A stretch of 52,139 nt of DNA from Branchiostoma floridae. Lineage: Eukaryota > Chordata > Leptocardii > Amphioxiformes > Branchiostomatidae. Shown piece by piece: positions 22,146 to 34,900 of the stretch; position 1 is the stretch's first letter, and each line of letters begins with the position of its first letter. A program made the position numbers and the translations under genes. The stretch covers positions 19,154,666 through 19,206,804 of the forward strand of contig NC_049989.1 of the NCBI RefSeq assembly GCF_000003815.2, in the 5' to 3' direction. Under the pieces are notes generated by a model. That model did not search any database. It was not told where the DNA came from and saw nothing but the letters and a program-made list of their open reading frames with translations.

Positions 22146-24239
22146 ATGACCACTCCAGTTAGCCCCATATATGTAATGCGTATACTAAGTCCCGGCGACA
22201 AGCATCAGTTGGATTGCCAGAAAATGCCAGAAATGTCGGTGAGTGCCTGGTCGGTTACACAGCTTCATTTTTCTACTACAAAGAAAGAAGGTTGTTCGCT
22301 TTACTGAAGAAATTATGATGTATAGGTAGTGATCGGTTGATCTTCAATAAGTTGGCTAATCTATCATGGAAGGTAGCAACTAACAAAAAGCAAACATGGT
22401 AGATAGTTTGTTTGTTTTGCTTACCCGGTAAACTGCCTTAAGCGTAATACACCAGGTTTGTACTGAACAGTACAAGCTGCATATCCGGACAGATTTATTT
22501 GATCCACTCACACCGGGAATGACATCTACTATTTTCCATAAAGGCCCCCTCTCACTAGAGATCGCGTCAAGCTTGCGTCGCTTCGGGGTTCGTTCACTGT
22601 GTCACTGTTGTGCTATTTTCGCCGATTTTTTATAATTTAGATATTGCGTAATGCGCTAAGTATGACTTAGAAGACGACAAAATACATAAAAAGAAAGAAA
22701 ATTCGTTCATTATCTCTGAAATTCGGTGAGTACCTTTCGAACCCCGAAGCGACGCGAGCGTGAACACCATACAGATTGCCCCACCCTACCTCACACAATA
22801 GTGATAATGTTTTGTTGTGATCGCCGCATCATAATTATCTAAAACTACCCAAAGTTTAGATAATCGAATTCACCTCAATGAAGAAGAAAATAACAGAATG
22901 TAACTTTTGATAAATAAAAAGAGTCAGCCTCTGAAACTAGAAGCCGTGAGTTCGATTCCGTTTGTGAATATCCCCGGTACAATGAACCTGTAAATACTGT
23001 ACATAGCGTCTGCCCTCTCTGTCACGCCCAGTGGAAGACTAGCTCTTCAGTGCACGTGAGCTAAAACTGGATCGAGATCACTTATCTTTCCTTTTTCCTG
23101 GCAATTCACAGTGGTAACAAAGGTAAAAATTCACAGTGTCAAATTATGTACAATGAATCATGATATACGCATAAGTATACCTCAACATATGTACGTACAT
23201 GAACATTGCGTCAATCTGGAATCGTAGCACATAGGTCTACCATTCGTCCACATTCGACTCGACATATGCCATACTAAGGCAGTATGATATTTTTTCAGTA
23301 CGAAGGAAAACTCTACAACTACTTGCTGATCGTTGAAGATGTTGTGTCGTCATTTACAATGCTATTGCCTCTGCCGAGCAATGACCTTCAGGCGATTGGA
23401 GAGACGCTGACGATGGTGTATGGCTCCCCTCGTACAGGTGATTAATCGTAATAAATGTCTGAATTATCATAGATACATGTAAAAAAAAGATACATGTAGC
23501 TGTTAAAGCTTTCTTAGATCGAAGATAAATGTTTCTAAGATTCCGTATGGCGGGTAGTGTTTACATGTGACATTATGTGTTCTTACATGACTTCCAGCTG
23601 GACCGCCAAAAATAGTCTCAAAGAGAGGGGACCCAACAGGAGCTGAGGCGATAGCCAACATGCTGTCAAACAGTCTGTCATGTCGGATTAACTTCACGTC
23701 TGACTACATCGCCAATGCAAATTGCACGAGAAGAAAGGTATTCACTCGCTGTTTGTTTAAATAGTTGTAATTATTACATTTGCATGTGAAGCAGGATGCT
23801 ACTTCTGTAATGTTAAGGCGAATCTTACTTTTTATTAACAGAAATAACGTCGTTATCCTCTTATTAGACATAAGAGAGCGACAATGAAAGCATCTGTATT
23901 TGAACAGCCGGTATAACCGCCATACTGTCTAACACAAGACCATTTCTGCATTGATAAACTCCTTAGTATTTTGAGATAGATGGTACTTGTCTTGTAAGAT
24001 GGTACTTGTCTTGTCATAGTTTATTAGTTTCATATAAGCAAACGAGTCTTTAACATATGAACAACCGTTTATCTGATTGTTTGTAGTATTTGCAAAAAAT
24101 GGTTTGTGCCTTTTGTAAGGCCACAGCAACTAAATTTTACGGATGGCATCCGCGCCCTCATTAATTGTTATTTCAGGACAAAAACCAGAATTTTCTCTTC
24201 GGTGGAGATGGTCAATATGACAAAAAATTACCAACATGA
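22146..24239 (+). CDS. Unidentified four-exon gene, 144 aa
   Basis: Exons 22146-22238, 23299-23437, 23598-23737, 24177-24239. Donors are GTGAGT, GTGATT and GTATTC. Acceptors are tttttcag, cttccag and atttcag. The phases (0, 1, 0) join without a stop to give 144 residues ending at TGA. The N-terminus (MTTPVSPIYVMRILS) has no signal peptide. The middle contains a hydrophobic LYNYLLIVEDVVSSF followed by FTMLLPLPSNDLQAIGE, then GDPTGAEAIANMLSNSL and a basic CTRRKDKNQNF tail. No membrane span or catalytic motif is evident. Length and alternating hydrophobic strands suggest a small globular protein; a distant likeness to proteasome-assembly-chaperone proteins crossed my mind but is too weak to name it. 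The agreement of four splice phases is the main support. It lies between two opposed satellite arrays, and its 3' end runs into the second one. Confidence 0.6.
22550..22775. mobile_element. MITE related to the element at 37051-37283
   Basis: In intron 1 of the four-exon gene. The internal stretch attgcgtaat...agtatgac...gacaaaatac...tcgtt.attatctctgaaattcg matches the core of the TAA-flanked element at 37051-37283. Outer arms differ: here cgtcgcttcggggttcg and its complement cgaaccccgaagcgacg form the inverted repeat (about 22576-22592 and 22738-22754). Confidence 0.65.
22921..23095 (+). repeat. Possible tRNA-derived SINE
   Basis: gttcgattcc at 22950-22959 is a perfect Pol III B box, preceded by cagcctctgaaactagaagc. 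The tract then runs into a non-coding body (catagcgtctgccctctctg). No convincing A box or cloverleaf can be drawn, so a functional tRNA is not called. Confidence 0.25.
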
Positions 24240-24561
24240 GCAATCATGTTATAGTTGTGGAAGTGACAGTGAAGCCATGAGTGTAGTTAACAACTTTGTA
24301 ACTGATACCAGTCTACCACACTATAGTGTCACTTTTACTATATCAGAACACATCTGGAATACAGGAATGAATGCCTTCTTGGCTGTGATACCATGTTTTG
24401 TCGACGTCCAGATAATTCTTGTGACAACGTTTATGGTGTTCTATTTTGAAAATTTAGACATTGATTACCCATCTTTTTTTCGCCCTATCTCACTATTTTT
24501 GCAGTCTGCAGAGGATATCATAAAATTTGGTTTCTGTGGCCTAATGTTTATTACTTTTTTT

Positions 24562-26139
24562 ACAGACTCTGTTTAGTAGAGTGAACAATGAACGAAGCGT
24601 GATTGATCAAAGTTGTTCAATTTTGCTGAAATTGTAGTCTATGCATATAAAAATCCTTTGTTCAGGCACTAGAAACCTACGTCTTTACAAGTTCTATTCT
24701 GCACTTGCAGACATCATTACGTCACAACGATATTATGTGCGTTGAATATTATCATTAGATCAAAGACGCTGTTTAGTGTAGTAAAAAATGAACGAAGCGT
24801 TATTGATCAAAGTTATTCAGTTTTGCTGCCAAGTACAGTTTATGCATATAAATACCCTTTGTTCGGGCACTAGAAAACTACGTATTTACAAGTTATATTC
24901 TGCACTTGCAGACATCATTACGTCACAACGATATTATGTGCGTTGAATATTATTATTAGATTACAGACGCTTCGCAGTTTAGTGAAGAATAATCGAATCG
25001 TTATTGATCAAAGTTAATCAGTTTTGCTGATCAGTACAGTTTATGCATATAAAAACCCTTTGTTCGGGCACTAGAAACCTGTGTCTTTAAAAGTTCTATT
25101 CTGCACTTGTAGACATCATTACGTTAAAACGATATTATGTGCGTTGAATATTATTATACATTACAGACTCTGTTTAGTATAGTAAAGACAAAAGGAAGCG
25201 TAAGTGATCAAAGTTGTTCAGTTTTCTTGAAATTGTAGTTTATGCATATAAAAATCCTTTGTTCGGGCACTAGAAACCTACGTCTTTACAAGTTCTATTC
25301 TGCACTTGCAGACATCATTACGTCACAACGATATTATGGGTGTTGAATATTATTATTACATTACAGACTCTGTTTAGTATAGTAAAGACCAAAGGAAGCG
25401 TGATTGATCAAAGTTGTTCAGTTTTGCTGAAATTGTAGTATATGCATATAAAAACCCTTTGTTCGGGCACTAGAAACCTACGTCTCTACAACTTCTATTC
25501 TGCACTTGCAGACATCATTACGTCACAACTGTATTATGTGCGTTGAATATTATTATTAAATTACAGACTCTGTTTAGTAGAGTGAACAATGAACGAAGCG
25601 TGATTGATCAAAGTTGTTCAGTTTTGCTGCCAAGTACAGTTTATGCATATAAAAACCCTTTGTTCGGGCACTAGAAAACTACGTATTTACAAGTTCTATT
25701 CTGCACTTGCAGACATCATTACGTCATAACGTCATAACAGTTCAAAGCTCGTTGCAGAAGCCACCTCCTGTCAGGATTTTAATATTAAACTCGTTGTATG
25801 ATAGCATACTGACCTTCCACCTACTCCAATCTTTTAAATAAGCTATTGCTATATTGTATAGATCAATCCCTTTCATATCCGTATAGTTGCATGACACCTT
25901 TTAATTATTGATTATCTTATTGTATTATATTGTATGAATTCTTTGTATGTTCGTCCGTATTTTTGTAGGGTCTGCCGCTACCAGCCCAAAGCTGCCTAGG
26001 CAGACCCTTGTAATGACTTGTCTCATCGTCAATAAAGAAAGAAGAAAGAAAGAAACTGTATTATGTGCGTTGAATATTATTTTATTAGATTACAGACGCT
26101 GTTAGTATAGTGAAGAATGAACGAAGCGTGATTAATCAA
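24562..26139 (-). repeat. Inverted copy of the ~200 bp satellite, about 7 copies
   Basis: The reverse complement of the 18590-21780 monomers (cagacatcattacgtcacaa; tttatgcatataaaaaccct) repeats every ~200 bp from 24562 to 25740, is interrupted by a LINE 3' end, and resumes at 26054 until the N run at 26140. Orientation is opposite to the first array, so the two arrays form large inverted arms around the gene at 22146-24239. Confidence 0.93.
25741..26053 (+). mobile_element. LINE 3' end inserted in the satellite
   Basis: Non-satellite sequence of about 310 bp ends in tcgtcaataaagaaagaag and an (aaag)n tail, the typical 3' end of non-LTR elements. It is followed directly by resumed satellite (ctgtattatgtgcgttgaat). 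Left of it a short cgtcataa duplication (25721-25738) marks the junction. 5'-truncated and non-coding. Confidence 0.65.
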
Positions 26140-26249
26140 NNNNNNNNNNNNNNNNNNNNNNNNNNNNNNNNNNNNNNNNNNNNNNNNNNNNNNNNNNNNN
26201 NNNNNNNNNNNNNNNNNNNNNNNNNNNNNNNNNNNNNNNNNNNNNNNNN

Positions 26250-26880
26250 GATGTGCGGTAATTTGGATGCTTTAATCTGATTTAACAAGTGATTCAATGA
26301 TTGTTGAATGTCGTTTGGATTACACTCATTATTTTAAGCGACCTTGATACATGGCGTTTCTTGTCTTGGATGTATATAATGTATTATTTACATAAATGAC
26401 TTATCCAAAAATTTCGTTATGGCGTCAAGGTTAAAAAATGTGCGTTACTTTTATCACTTGATTTTGATAGTAAAACCCGTCGAGAGCGAGTAGAAATCCA
26501 TTTGACTGCTATTGATTACTTAGTTACGTTTCTACAAGGCTTTGAAAGTGTTGTATTTACCTAGAATACCAGGGATCTGGAAAGCAACTGTTATTAGTAT
26601 TGTCCATATTTTAGACGTTATGACATCACGATTGCGTGTGCGTTAATTCTGATTATTGAATCTTATTTACTATCTAATCTAGTGATTGTAGAATGTCATT
26701 TGGACTTCAAAAATCATCAAGCTACCTTGCTATAAGGCGTCAAATGTCTTTGAGGTACATAATGCAGTATTTACATAAATGAACTTGTATATTTGTAACA
26801 ATCAAACGCCATAGCGTTAATATGACAGGGACCGGAAAGCTACTTTTATGTTTAAATAACGTTATACATAACGTTATATT
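26250..26880. repeat. Two-copy degenerate tandem repeat, ~380 bp unit
   Basis: Blocks in 26250-26640 (gtgcggtaatt, gtgattcaatgattgttgaatgtcgtttgg, atttacataaatgac, ccagggatctggaaagcaac) recur in order in 26637-26880 (gtgcgttaatt, ctagtgattgtagaatgtcatttgg, atttacataaatgaac, cagggaccggaaagctac). The rest, up to about 27270, contains a short aatcgacggctgaatcg periodicity near 26960-27050 and no gene. Confidence 0.6.
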
Positions 26881-27269
26881 GGGTGGTAACAGACAATAAG
26901 TAGCATTTTTTTTATATCTATTATAGGTTTCAATGGAAATGAAGCAGTTGCAGTTTGTACGAATCGACGCCCGAATCAGATGCTACCTTCTGTGCAAGAC
27001 AAATCGCCGGCTAAATCGCTGGCTTCAAGCAAATCGACGGCTGAATCGACGCAATGCTTGACTGTATCAATGGTCCAACTCATAAATCCACTTGCAAGTA
27101 TAAGTCTCAAACAGTGAACGTCAAGACACGGCTAACTGAACTGGGACAGTAGATTTCAGGATGCAACCCCGAAGACACTACTTTAGACAGATACCACAAA
27201 CCCCCATGTGGTGCCCACTTCAAATTTCTCGGCGTGGGGCCATCCCATTGAAAAACAATGGGGCCGACA

Positions 27270-27470
27270 CCTCAGCGAAATGGTCAACTTTGATGCGCCG
27301 GATGCCGTCTTAGAATACATTTTGACATCTTGAATGAAGTCCACAATGTTCTCTGACTTATCAAGAGTACGATGATACAGTTATTATCCCCATTTGACAA
27401 ATTGTTTATTTTCTATGATTTTTTTGTGTAAAGCATCCTTATGCCTAATTCTGGCTGTCGACACGAGGTC
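27270..27470 (-). repeat. Inverted, diverged copy of the 17500-17770 repeat
   Basis: Reads on the minus strand as caatttgtcaaatgggg, agtcagagaacattgtggac and gcatcaaagttgacc, in the same order as the plus-strand copy near 17580-17705. Confidence 0.6.
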
Positions 27471-27533
27471 TCCGAGTGCCTTTGTCTTACTTCCTGGGTT
27501 AAATGACCTCTGACCCGCTAATGGCAACCAACG

Positions 27534-27995
27534 GAGTGAAGCGCCTCCTCGCGACTCTTGTCCAAAGCCCACTGTGAGGGATAATAGTCATGTGGACGTG
27601 CAAGCAGGAGCAAATGTATGTAAAAACGTACTCTTGACGCAACCTCCATTGACACCTGCTACAGTCTAATGGCATTAAGTGCTTGAAAAACCCCGAGCGC
27701 CCAGGTAGTGACGTGGGATGATAGTAATGACTTCCATTATACACAGTCACGTATTTGCCCACCACTCTCAAGTTTAAACATGCTACGCATTTTAAAAATC
27801 TTTATTGAAGTAACACTCTGTGGACAGGAACGTTATCAAGACTTTAAGAGGAGGTCAGGGATTCTCTTGAAGTTTACAATGCAATGTTGTATTCAATATT
27901 CTTGAATCTGATAATCGGCGATATCCAGTATCATTCCATATATTCATTCAGTCCACAATTCTGTTTACTTTTTGTCACAACATGTTTTAAATGCC
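27534..27995 (+). repeat. Dispersed ~460 bp repeat, copy 1 (copy 2 at 36558-37042)
   Basis: Long collinear near-identity with 36558-37042, for example cgcaacctccattgacacct, gacgtgggatgatagtaatg and tctttattgaagtaacactc. It ends near tcacaacatgttttaaatg. No terminal repeats or coding capacity are evident. After it, a short (cacaaacgac)n run occupies 28010-28062, and 28063-28933 shows no gene. Confidence 0.85.
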
Positions 27996-28933
27996 GGTCT
28001 GCCTAAACGCCACAAACGACCACAAACGATCCAGAAACACCACAAACGACCACAAACGACTCTAATATGCAGTGTATATGGGTCAAAGACCTTGTGTGGC
28101 GCTCTAGAGACATTGATTATACATTTATGAATTTAAAAAACGCCTAGTCCTACGTGTTCACTAGTCATTTCAAGTTTGTCCGCTGGATTTGGCTTCAGGA
28201 CAAATATTTGTGCGTATACAATGTAATCAGAAGATTGAAAGTTTGCCACCCTCCGTATGTGACCCTAAACAAAAACAAAATTCTCTTACAAATGTATGAA
28301 TCAAAGTTTCTTTTCTTAAAAGAAAGGCGTACATGAAACCATTGCAGAATAAAGAACATGCGGGGCATTAAAGGGCCTCAGGTTAAATTTCACCATCCCA
28401 TAAGCTTAATTGTACAAGATGCAGTGTTAACTGCACTGTTTTGGTCCAGCTAATTAAGAAAATAAACTTGCCTTTCGAATACATACGCTAAAGTTTTATG
28501 ATAAAATCTAGCCAGTGTACTAAGCAACCAACCAGATTCAGATTCAGACCATAATTGATATCAATAATAATACAAATATCACTAATAATCAACAATACCA
28601 TACAAGTAAATGCAAATGCCCTTCGAAATCATTTGTACACAAAACGCACTACACTTTTACCATTAAAAACATATATCTGCTATAGTACACCAATTGCACT
28701 TTTCCATTTTAGCCTTTGTGTGTAACGTTGATCTAGCGAGATTCCCTCTAGCAAGATCGTTACTAGGATAAAGGTGGCAGAAATATAAGTCACCGAGTAA
28801 CATGTTTCGGTCAAATCAGACAAAAGTAGCAAAACAAAAGCAGTTCTAGGTGGCAAATCTGTGGATCTTGGCACATTGGCGCACAAAACCCTGTGTGGTG
28901 TGTTTTGGTCACATTTAAGACAGATTGACCACA

Positions 28934-31900
28934 TCATTTCTGAGAAAGAAGACCACCGATTTCTTCCAGGCGTGGGTGCCCCTTGCGGTACATATCACGG
29001 GCTTGTCTGAGGCAGGTCGTTCCTTCCTCCACCCTATCTATCTGTAGCAGTATGCGTCCTGTAAAGCAAGGAAAGTTGATGATTTGAACAGGTTTTCTTT
29101 TGTCTAGCATATGTGGACTTAAATGTTGTAAACTGTGTGTCTGTTATGTATTTTGTCAGACCCTTACCTTTCCCCTCTTGTCGTCTTGAACTCAATGGGG
29201 TCCTTAATGAAAAGCGACCTGCAGGCTGATTTTCGTTTTTTTTTAACCTTTTTTTCTAACTTCGTGCAAGAGGACGAGTGAGTGAGTGAGTGAGTGAGTG
29301 AGTGAGTGAGTGAGAGAGTGAGTGAGCTCGAGTGAGTGAGTGAGTGAGTGAGCGAGTGATTGAGTGAGTGATTGAGTGTGTGTGTGAGTGAGTGAGTGAC
29401 TGACTGACTGACTGACTGACTGACTGACTGAGTGACTGAGTGACTGAGTGAGTGAGTGACTGAGTGAGTGAGTGAGTGAGTTTGCTGGCGGATTTGAGCG
29501 TCGTAAGAAGAAGTAAATGTTTAAACAAACAACATCTAAATTTTAGCACTGGACATTAGATTCCTATTTTACCTACTAGGAGCTTTACGGTTTTTAGAGT
29601 AAATATGCCATTCCATCATTCTTTAAAGTCTGCTGGTGACTTCAAGAATCGCTTCAAGTGCCCCATTTTAAGTTAATCCCGGCTACAAATATATTTAGCC
29701 TGACTAAAATCGCGCTCCTAGCGGCCGGCCCTATAGTAACCCCAGCCAGCGAGAGATTGTGTAAACACAGGCTTCAAATATATTGTAATATAGCACATAA
29801 TTATATAGGATTAAACAAACATTGATTGATTCCTTTTGGGTAAAATATAAAACGAACAAGCAATTATTATATATATATTACCTTTCTGAAACAATGTGTT
29901 CCCCAGCTGTTCGTGTTTGTTCCCATACGCTCGCCGCTGGATATTCTCAGCTTCCTGGAGATGCAAAGAAAAAAGAAACACGGTGTAAATATGGCGGTTT
30001 GTCATAACTGGCATGAAACTTTAAGCACATATAAAGCTTACACCTGTTCGAAAAACAGGAGCCACATGTACTTAAACGAAGACCTCATGAAAAAAAGGAA
30101 AACAGAGATTGGGATTTGCTTCATGCAGATGGGCTGTTCTTACCTCGAGTTTTGTAATGGCGTAGTCTTCTTGTCCTGGCAAATGACGAAGGATGCCGGC
30201 AAGAATGCCAGCGTTCCAGGCTATGTACCGGTGGTGTGCGCCATTCTGATCTCTGATTACGCGATCTGAAAGCTCACACATTTCTTTTGCCTTTTCAAGC
30301 TCTGGCACGTTGAAGCTTCCCTTCACTTCCATCTTCTTAGTGAGCATGTCGGCATATCCTGTGTTGTAGATGGGGAAGCGATAGTCCCTTTCCTGGGTTA
30401 AGGCCTTCGCTTTCTCGTACATGTCTGCAGCCTTGCCGAAGTTTTGCATTCCCGCTAGGGCTTTTCCATACGTACCGTAGAAATGGGCCTTGTTGTAATC
30501 TGATGTCGTGCCACCTTGAAAGGCTTCTTCGCATCGCTTAAACCACTTCACCGCTTCGGCGTAGCTTTTGTTGTCGATGAAAGTGTTGGCTAGCTCTTCA
30601 ACAATTTCTGCAGTAGTTAGGCTCATGACCACGGTGCCCCTTTCCCTGTCAAGTCTTACCCCGGACCGGTATGCATTTTGCAGCAGAGCAACGGCCCTAC
30701 CGAAATCTTCTTTCCTCCTAGCAAGACGGCCTTTTTCGAGGTATAACTTAGCACCAACTTCTGTTGGTCCGTGACGGATGAGCAGACGGTCGCATTTGTC
30801 GAAGTGTTTTTCGGCATCGACGAAGAGGTTCAAGCGGGACTCGCATTGCCCCAGTCCCAGCAACATCTGTGCAACGACGTAGTGTTGGCCGTTCGCGGTC
30901 GTGTAACTCAGGCAGCTTTTTGCGTGCGGTAGCAGGTCCTTCTGTAGCTGTGGGTGGGCCGACTCACCGTATTGGAATATTGCGGCAAGCATCTTCACCA
31001 ATGTGAGAAGGACGTTCTCGTACGTGGCCTTCCCCATGCAGTCCCTTGCTTGGCGCTGAACCTCGCGGTGAATTGCTCCATACAACCCAGGAGCCTTTGA
31101 AGAACACGACTTTTCACGAAAAGACATCAGGCTGTAACGTCTTATTGGTTCCAACAGTTCCAGAAGCTTCGCCCTGTCTGCATCTGTTCTCTGTAAGGCC
31201 GCTTTTAGCTGAACTTCGTGGTCATCTATGAACTCATCTGCGAGGGAGCTTGAGTTCCACGCAACGCTGAAGATCTCAAAGGGGATCTCGTCAGGATCGC
31301 AAAACGCCAGGATGTGAAAGATGTCACGTGACACTTGCGGCATCTCGTCAAAGTTCAGCGTGAAAGTGTTTTCCACTCTCTTAACGCGGTTCGTACCGTG
31401 GCTGGGTCCGTCGAGGGGAATGTTGCCTCTGATTTCAATAGCCTTCAGGTACTCATCAAACGTACAGCGTGTCTTGTTTATGTAGCTGGCAGCTTGTTCC
31501 AGAAGCAATGGTAACCCTCCGAATCTACTGACGATCTCTTTGATGGCGACCTTGTCACTGTTTTCCTCATCTTGCCGTCCAGTTCGTCTCTGCAGAAATC
31601 TAAAACAAATCAAAAGAGGGTGATTACATCATATCTACTCACACAACTCATCCTGTTTGAATAAAACTTAACAACAGATAGAAGTATAAGCTCTTTAAAG
31701 TTCTTTTGGGGAAAAGACTTTGACCATGGGTCCTGTGCCCAGTCAGAATACCTGTATCATTTTGCCACCAAATATCTGCTCGGAGATCGCCTTAAACATA
31801 ACTAGAATATAAATCTCTGTAAAACTATATTTCAATTGTACACTTAAGTTCGTGTACATTTTGGTTATCATACCTTTATCTGCAGTTTGTTCCAACGGCT

Positions 31901-34900
31901 CGATATGACCTAAGTCATAACACCAAAAGATGACGACAAATTCTTCAGAAAGACCACCTAATAAGCAGAGCAGAAGTCCCTGCCCAAAATCACACAAAAT
32001 GGAGAATGTTTCCTTGCCTGTCCGCCGATGAATCCAAACCTTTTATTGAGCAATACAAATGTTATTGAACTCGGCTGCTCTAGACTTCTGAGAAAAGAAA
32101 TTATCTTACGGTGATGATAATGCTGCGAGCTAACCTTATTGATTCCGTTTCAGTTAACGACGGAAGTTCGATATTTGTGGCGACTTTAAGACCCTCCACG
32201 TACGAACATCGCGTTGTGATGATGATGTGACCTCCCTTCAGCTGATGTCTGGGAGGCAGGAGTTTCTCCAGCTGAGTGTGTGCAGATACTTCATCGGCGT
32301 TGTCGAGGATCAGGAGCCAACCCTCACGTGTCCGCAACTCCCTCTGTACAAACTTTATCTTCTCTTCCGCTTTCTTCAGTTTAGTTGCTTCTTCGTGATT
32401 CATGACGTTTGCTACGTAAAACGACATAAAAACAGGCGCCAATTAACATAAAGAAAAAAAATGTGATCCTGAGCAACTTTTAAGATAAAAGCTCAAATAA
32501 ACTCAACGAATAGACAAGTAAATCTATCACTGGTCGTGATAAAAATGCCAAACGCTATGTAAAGTATTTACAGCTTCATTGTACAGGGAAAATTACGTTA
32601 GATCTTTTCTGTTACACGTATTACAATGCGCAGTGGACCAAGGCTTATCGTCCGGACCCAATGACAGTAATCCTTCCCAAAAGCGTGCATGTCGGGTTAG
32701 CGACAACAGACTGAATTGAACTCACGACTTTTGGGCCAGATGTAAGCTGCTTAAATGAGTTTGACATGGCATTGCTGTTCTTTATAATAGCACATTATAA
32801 TTTTGTTCAGTAAACTTACCTAAGTTTGCGAAGTCACTTGTCAGTCTGTTGGTGGTAGCGACTACCCAAAACAAACCTCCTGGGTACTCCCCCTTGTGGT
32901 TATGGGCGTACTGCAGGGCCAGGGAGGTCTTTCCTGTCCCTCCATGGGCTCTGATGGCGACGGCATGGCTTAAAACCATACACCTATTCTTCTGTAGACC
33001 CTCGCTGAGGTCATGGAGTTCTTGCTCGCGACCAACGAAGATATCTACAGGAAGGGGGTCGGGGATGTTTGTTGGGGCTTCCGATGGATCCAAATCGCCC
33101 GTTTCTGGAAGAAAAGAAAAGTTGAATGCTGAAAACGTTTTTTTCAAAAGAAAATTTCCAAGTCTGCTTTGTAATAGAGGTCTTAGATGATTTCATGAGA
33201 CGCAGAATCTTTGTATAACTTATGATTTGACTTATGATGTTCAATGGGCTTATGCAACAGTACAGATAATGATATATTTGCCGTTATAATGTTTCTATGA
33301 ATGTCTTACCATCTTCTTCATCAATATCCTGTTTGGTACTTTGTCGATCATTGCCGTTCTTCATCTTGCTGCTTTCTTCTGACACAGAAGTTTTCTGCCA
33401 ACATAACACTAACGTCAACGTTTATCGTCTGAATGGACCTCTCACTAAGTCAATATAACACTATACGTTTGATATTCACGTAACAGCAATATAATTGACT
33501 ATGTGATCTAATGAAGCAAATTGTTAGCATCATTTATTGATTTTTCGAAGGGCAACTTAGTTTACAAAAGTTTTGTTCGTCAAAGTTTTTGAGGCAAACT
33601 CATCTCAATGTGCGTAGGAGTCTGACAGTGTCAGCTTGTATCATATTTTAGTGATGCTCACCTTGTCCAGATCCACCAATGCACATCTTTTCTCGACCGC
33701 AAGGGCAAGGCCTGCATCCGTTGATTGATCTTCCATCACAGAACATCGTTCCAGTTTTTCTGCGAAAAGATGATAGTATTCATGTGGCCGTAATACAAAG
33801 CAAGCAGGATTCAACACGCCTTTATGGTAAGCAAAATTCCAGTTGAATTTCTTTGTTATCAGAAAGTAGATAGAGCCGCGCAATTTAGAAAAAAAGAGCA
33901 GGTATTATGTGTCCGAATGAAAGCTCATCTGTGTTGGTAAATTCCATAGTGAAAAGTTTAAACTTTGTTCCAACACAAGGGAAGAAACTCACCATAAATT
34001 TTCGGCCGAACACTCCGACCTTCATCAGATGAATGATTCGCTGCACTAATCCGGAAAAATTCGGCCGAAAATTTATGGTGAGTTTCTTCCATTGTGTTGG
34101 AACAAAGTTTAAACTTTTCACTAAGGTATTATGTGATTTACAAGTCAGCATACCAAACTGATTAAGGTTTCAAACAATTAGATCGGACATTTTCAATCTT
34201 TGCAGGACTCTAAAATCGATGAATTCCTTCAGTATGTATACGAAACGGGAGCAACTTTGGAACTCCGAAGTATCTTTTTCTTGTGATTATATATATATGA
34301 ACATTACATCACCCATAAGGGTAAAGTGAAATAATTCACAGCCATTCATTTTGTACCAGAATATTTGCCTTGAAGACCGTCTATGGTGCTCTGCAGGTTT
34401 GCCTTCGCCAAGGCCTCCATCAGGACCTCTATGGTGGCTCTCTCTCCGTTACGCTTCAGCCATTCCTCCAACAGGTCCATACAGCGAGACTTGTCATCTC
34501 GGTTCCGGCCCACGATGTTATCGATGTCTGCCTGTTCAAATCCAAGATGAAAAGCCAGGTCCCTCCAATCTGAGCTGACATTTTCCTTGATGAAAAAGAA
34601 GTATTCACGAAGACCTGTCAAACAAACCAACTGTCAAACATCTGACTATTAGCCGTCAACAAAAACAACACCGGTCCCTCTGACTGGTTAGCCCTCCTTT
34701 CCACTAGAACTTTTAGTGGAAAGGAGGGCTAACCAGTCAGGAGGCGATTGCGCTGCGCTCTCACTGCGATCTAAATAGGATGTGTGTAACCTTCGCTTTC
34801 ACACTGGGTATATCATACAAACGTAAAAGTGTGAGTGAAAAAACACCAAAGCACAGAAAGTGTAAAAAGATTCGTTTCTTTTCTATACAATTCATTCAGG

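Noticed and set aside
22921-22995. Possible tRNA gene because of a perfect B box
   Set aside because: No cloverleaf, acceptor stem or convincing A box; at most a SINE head.
24106-24576. 156-codon plus-strand frame with hydrophobic segments
   Set aside because: It overlaps, in another frame, the last exon of the four-exon gene, whose splice phases fit; the tail runs into satellite.
29256-29549. 97-codon Ser/Leu/Thr/His-rich frame
   Set aside because: It is the translation of the GAGT microsatellite in an intron.
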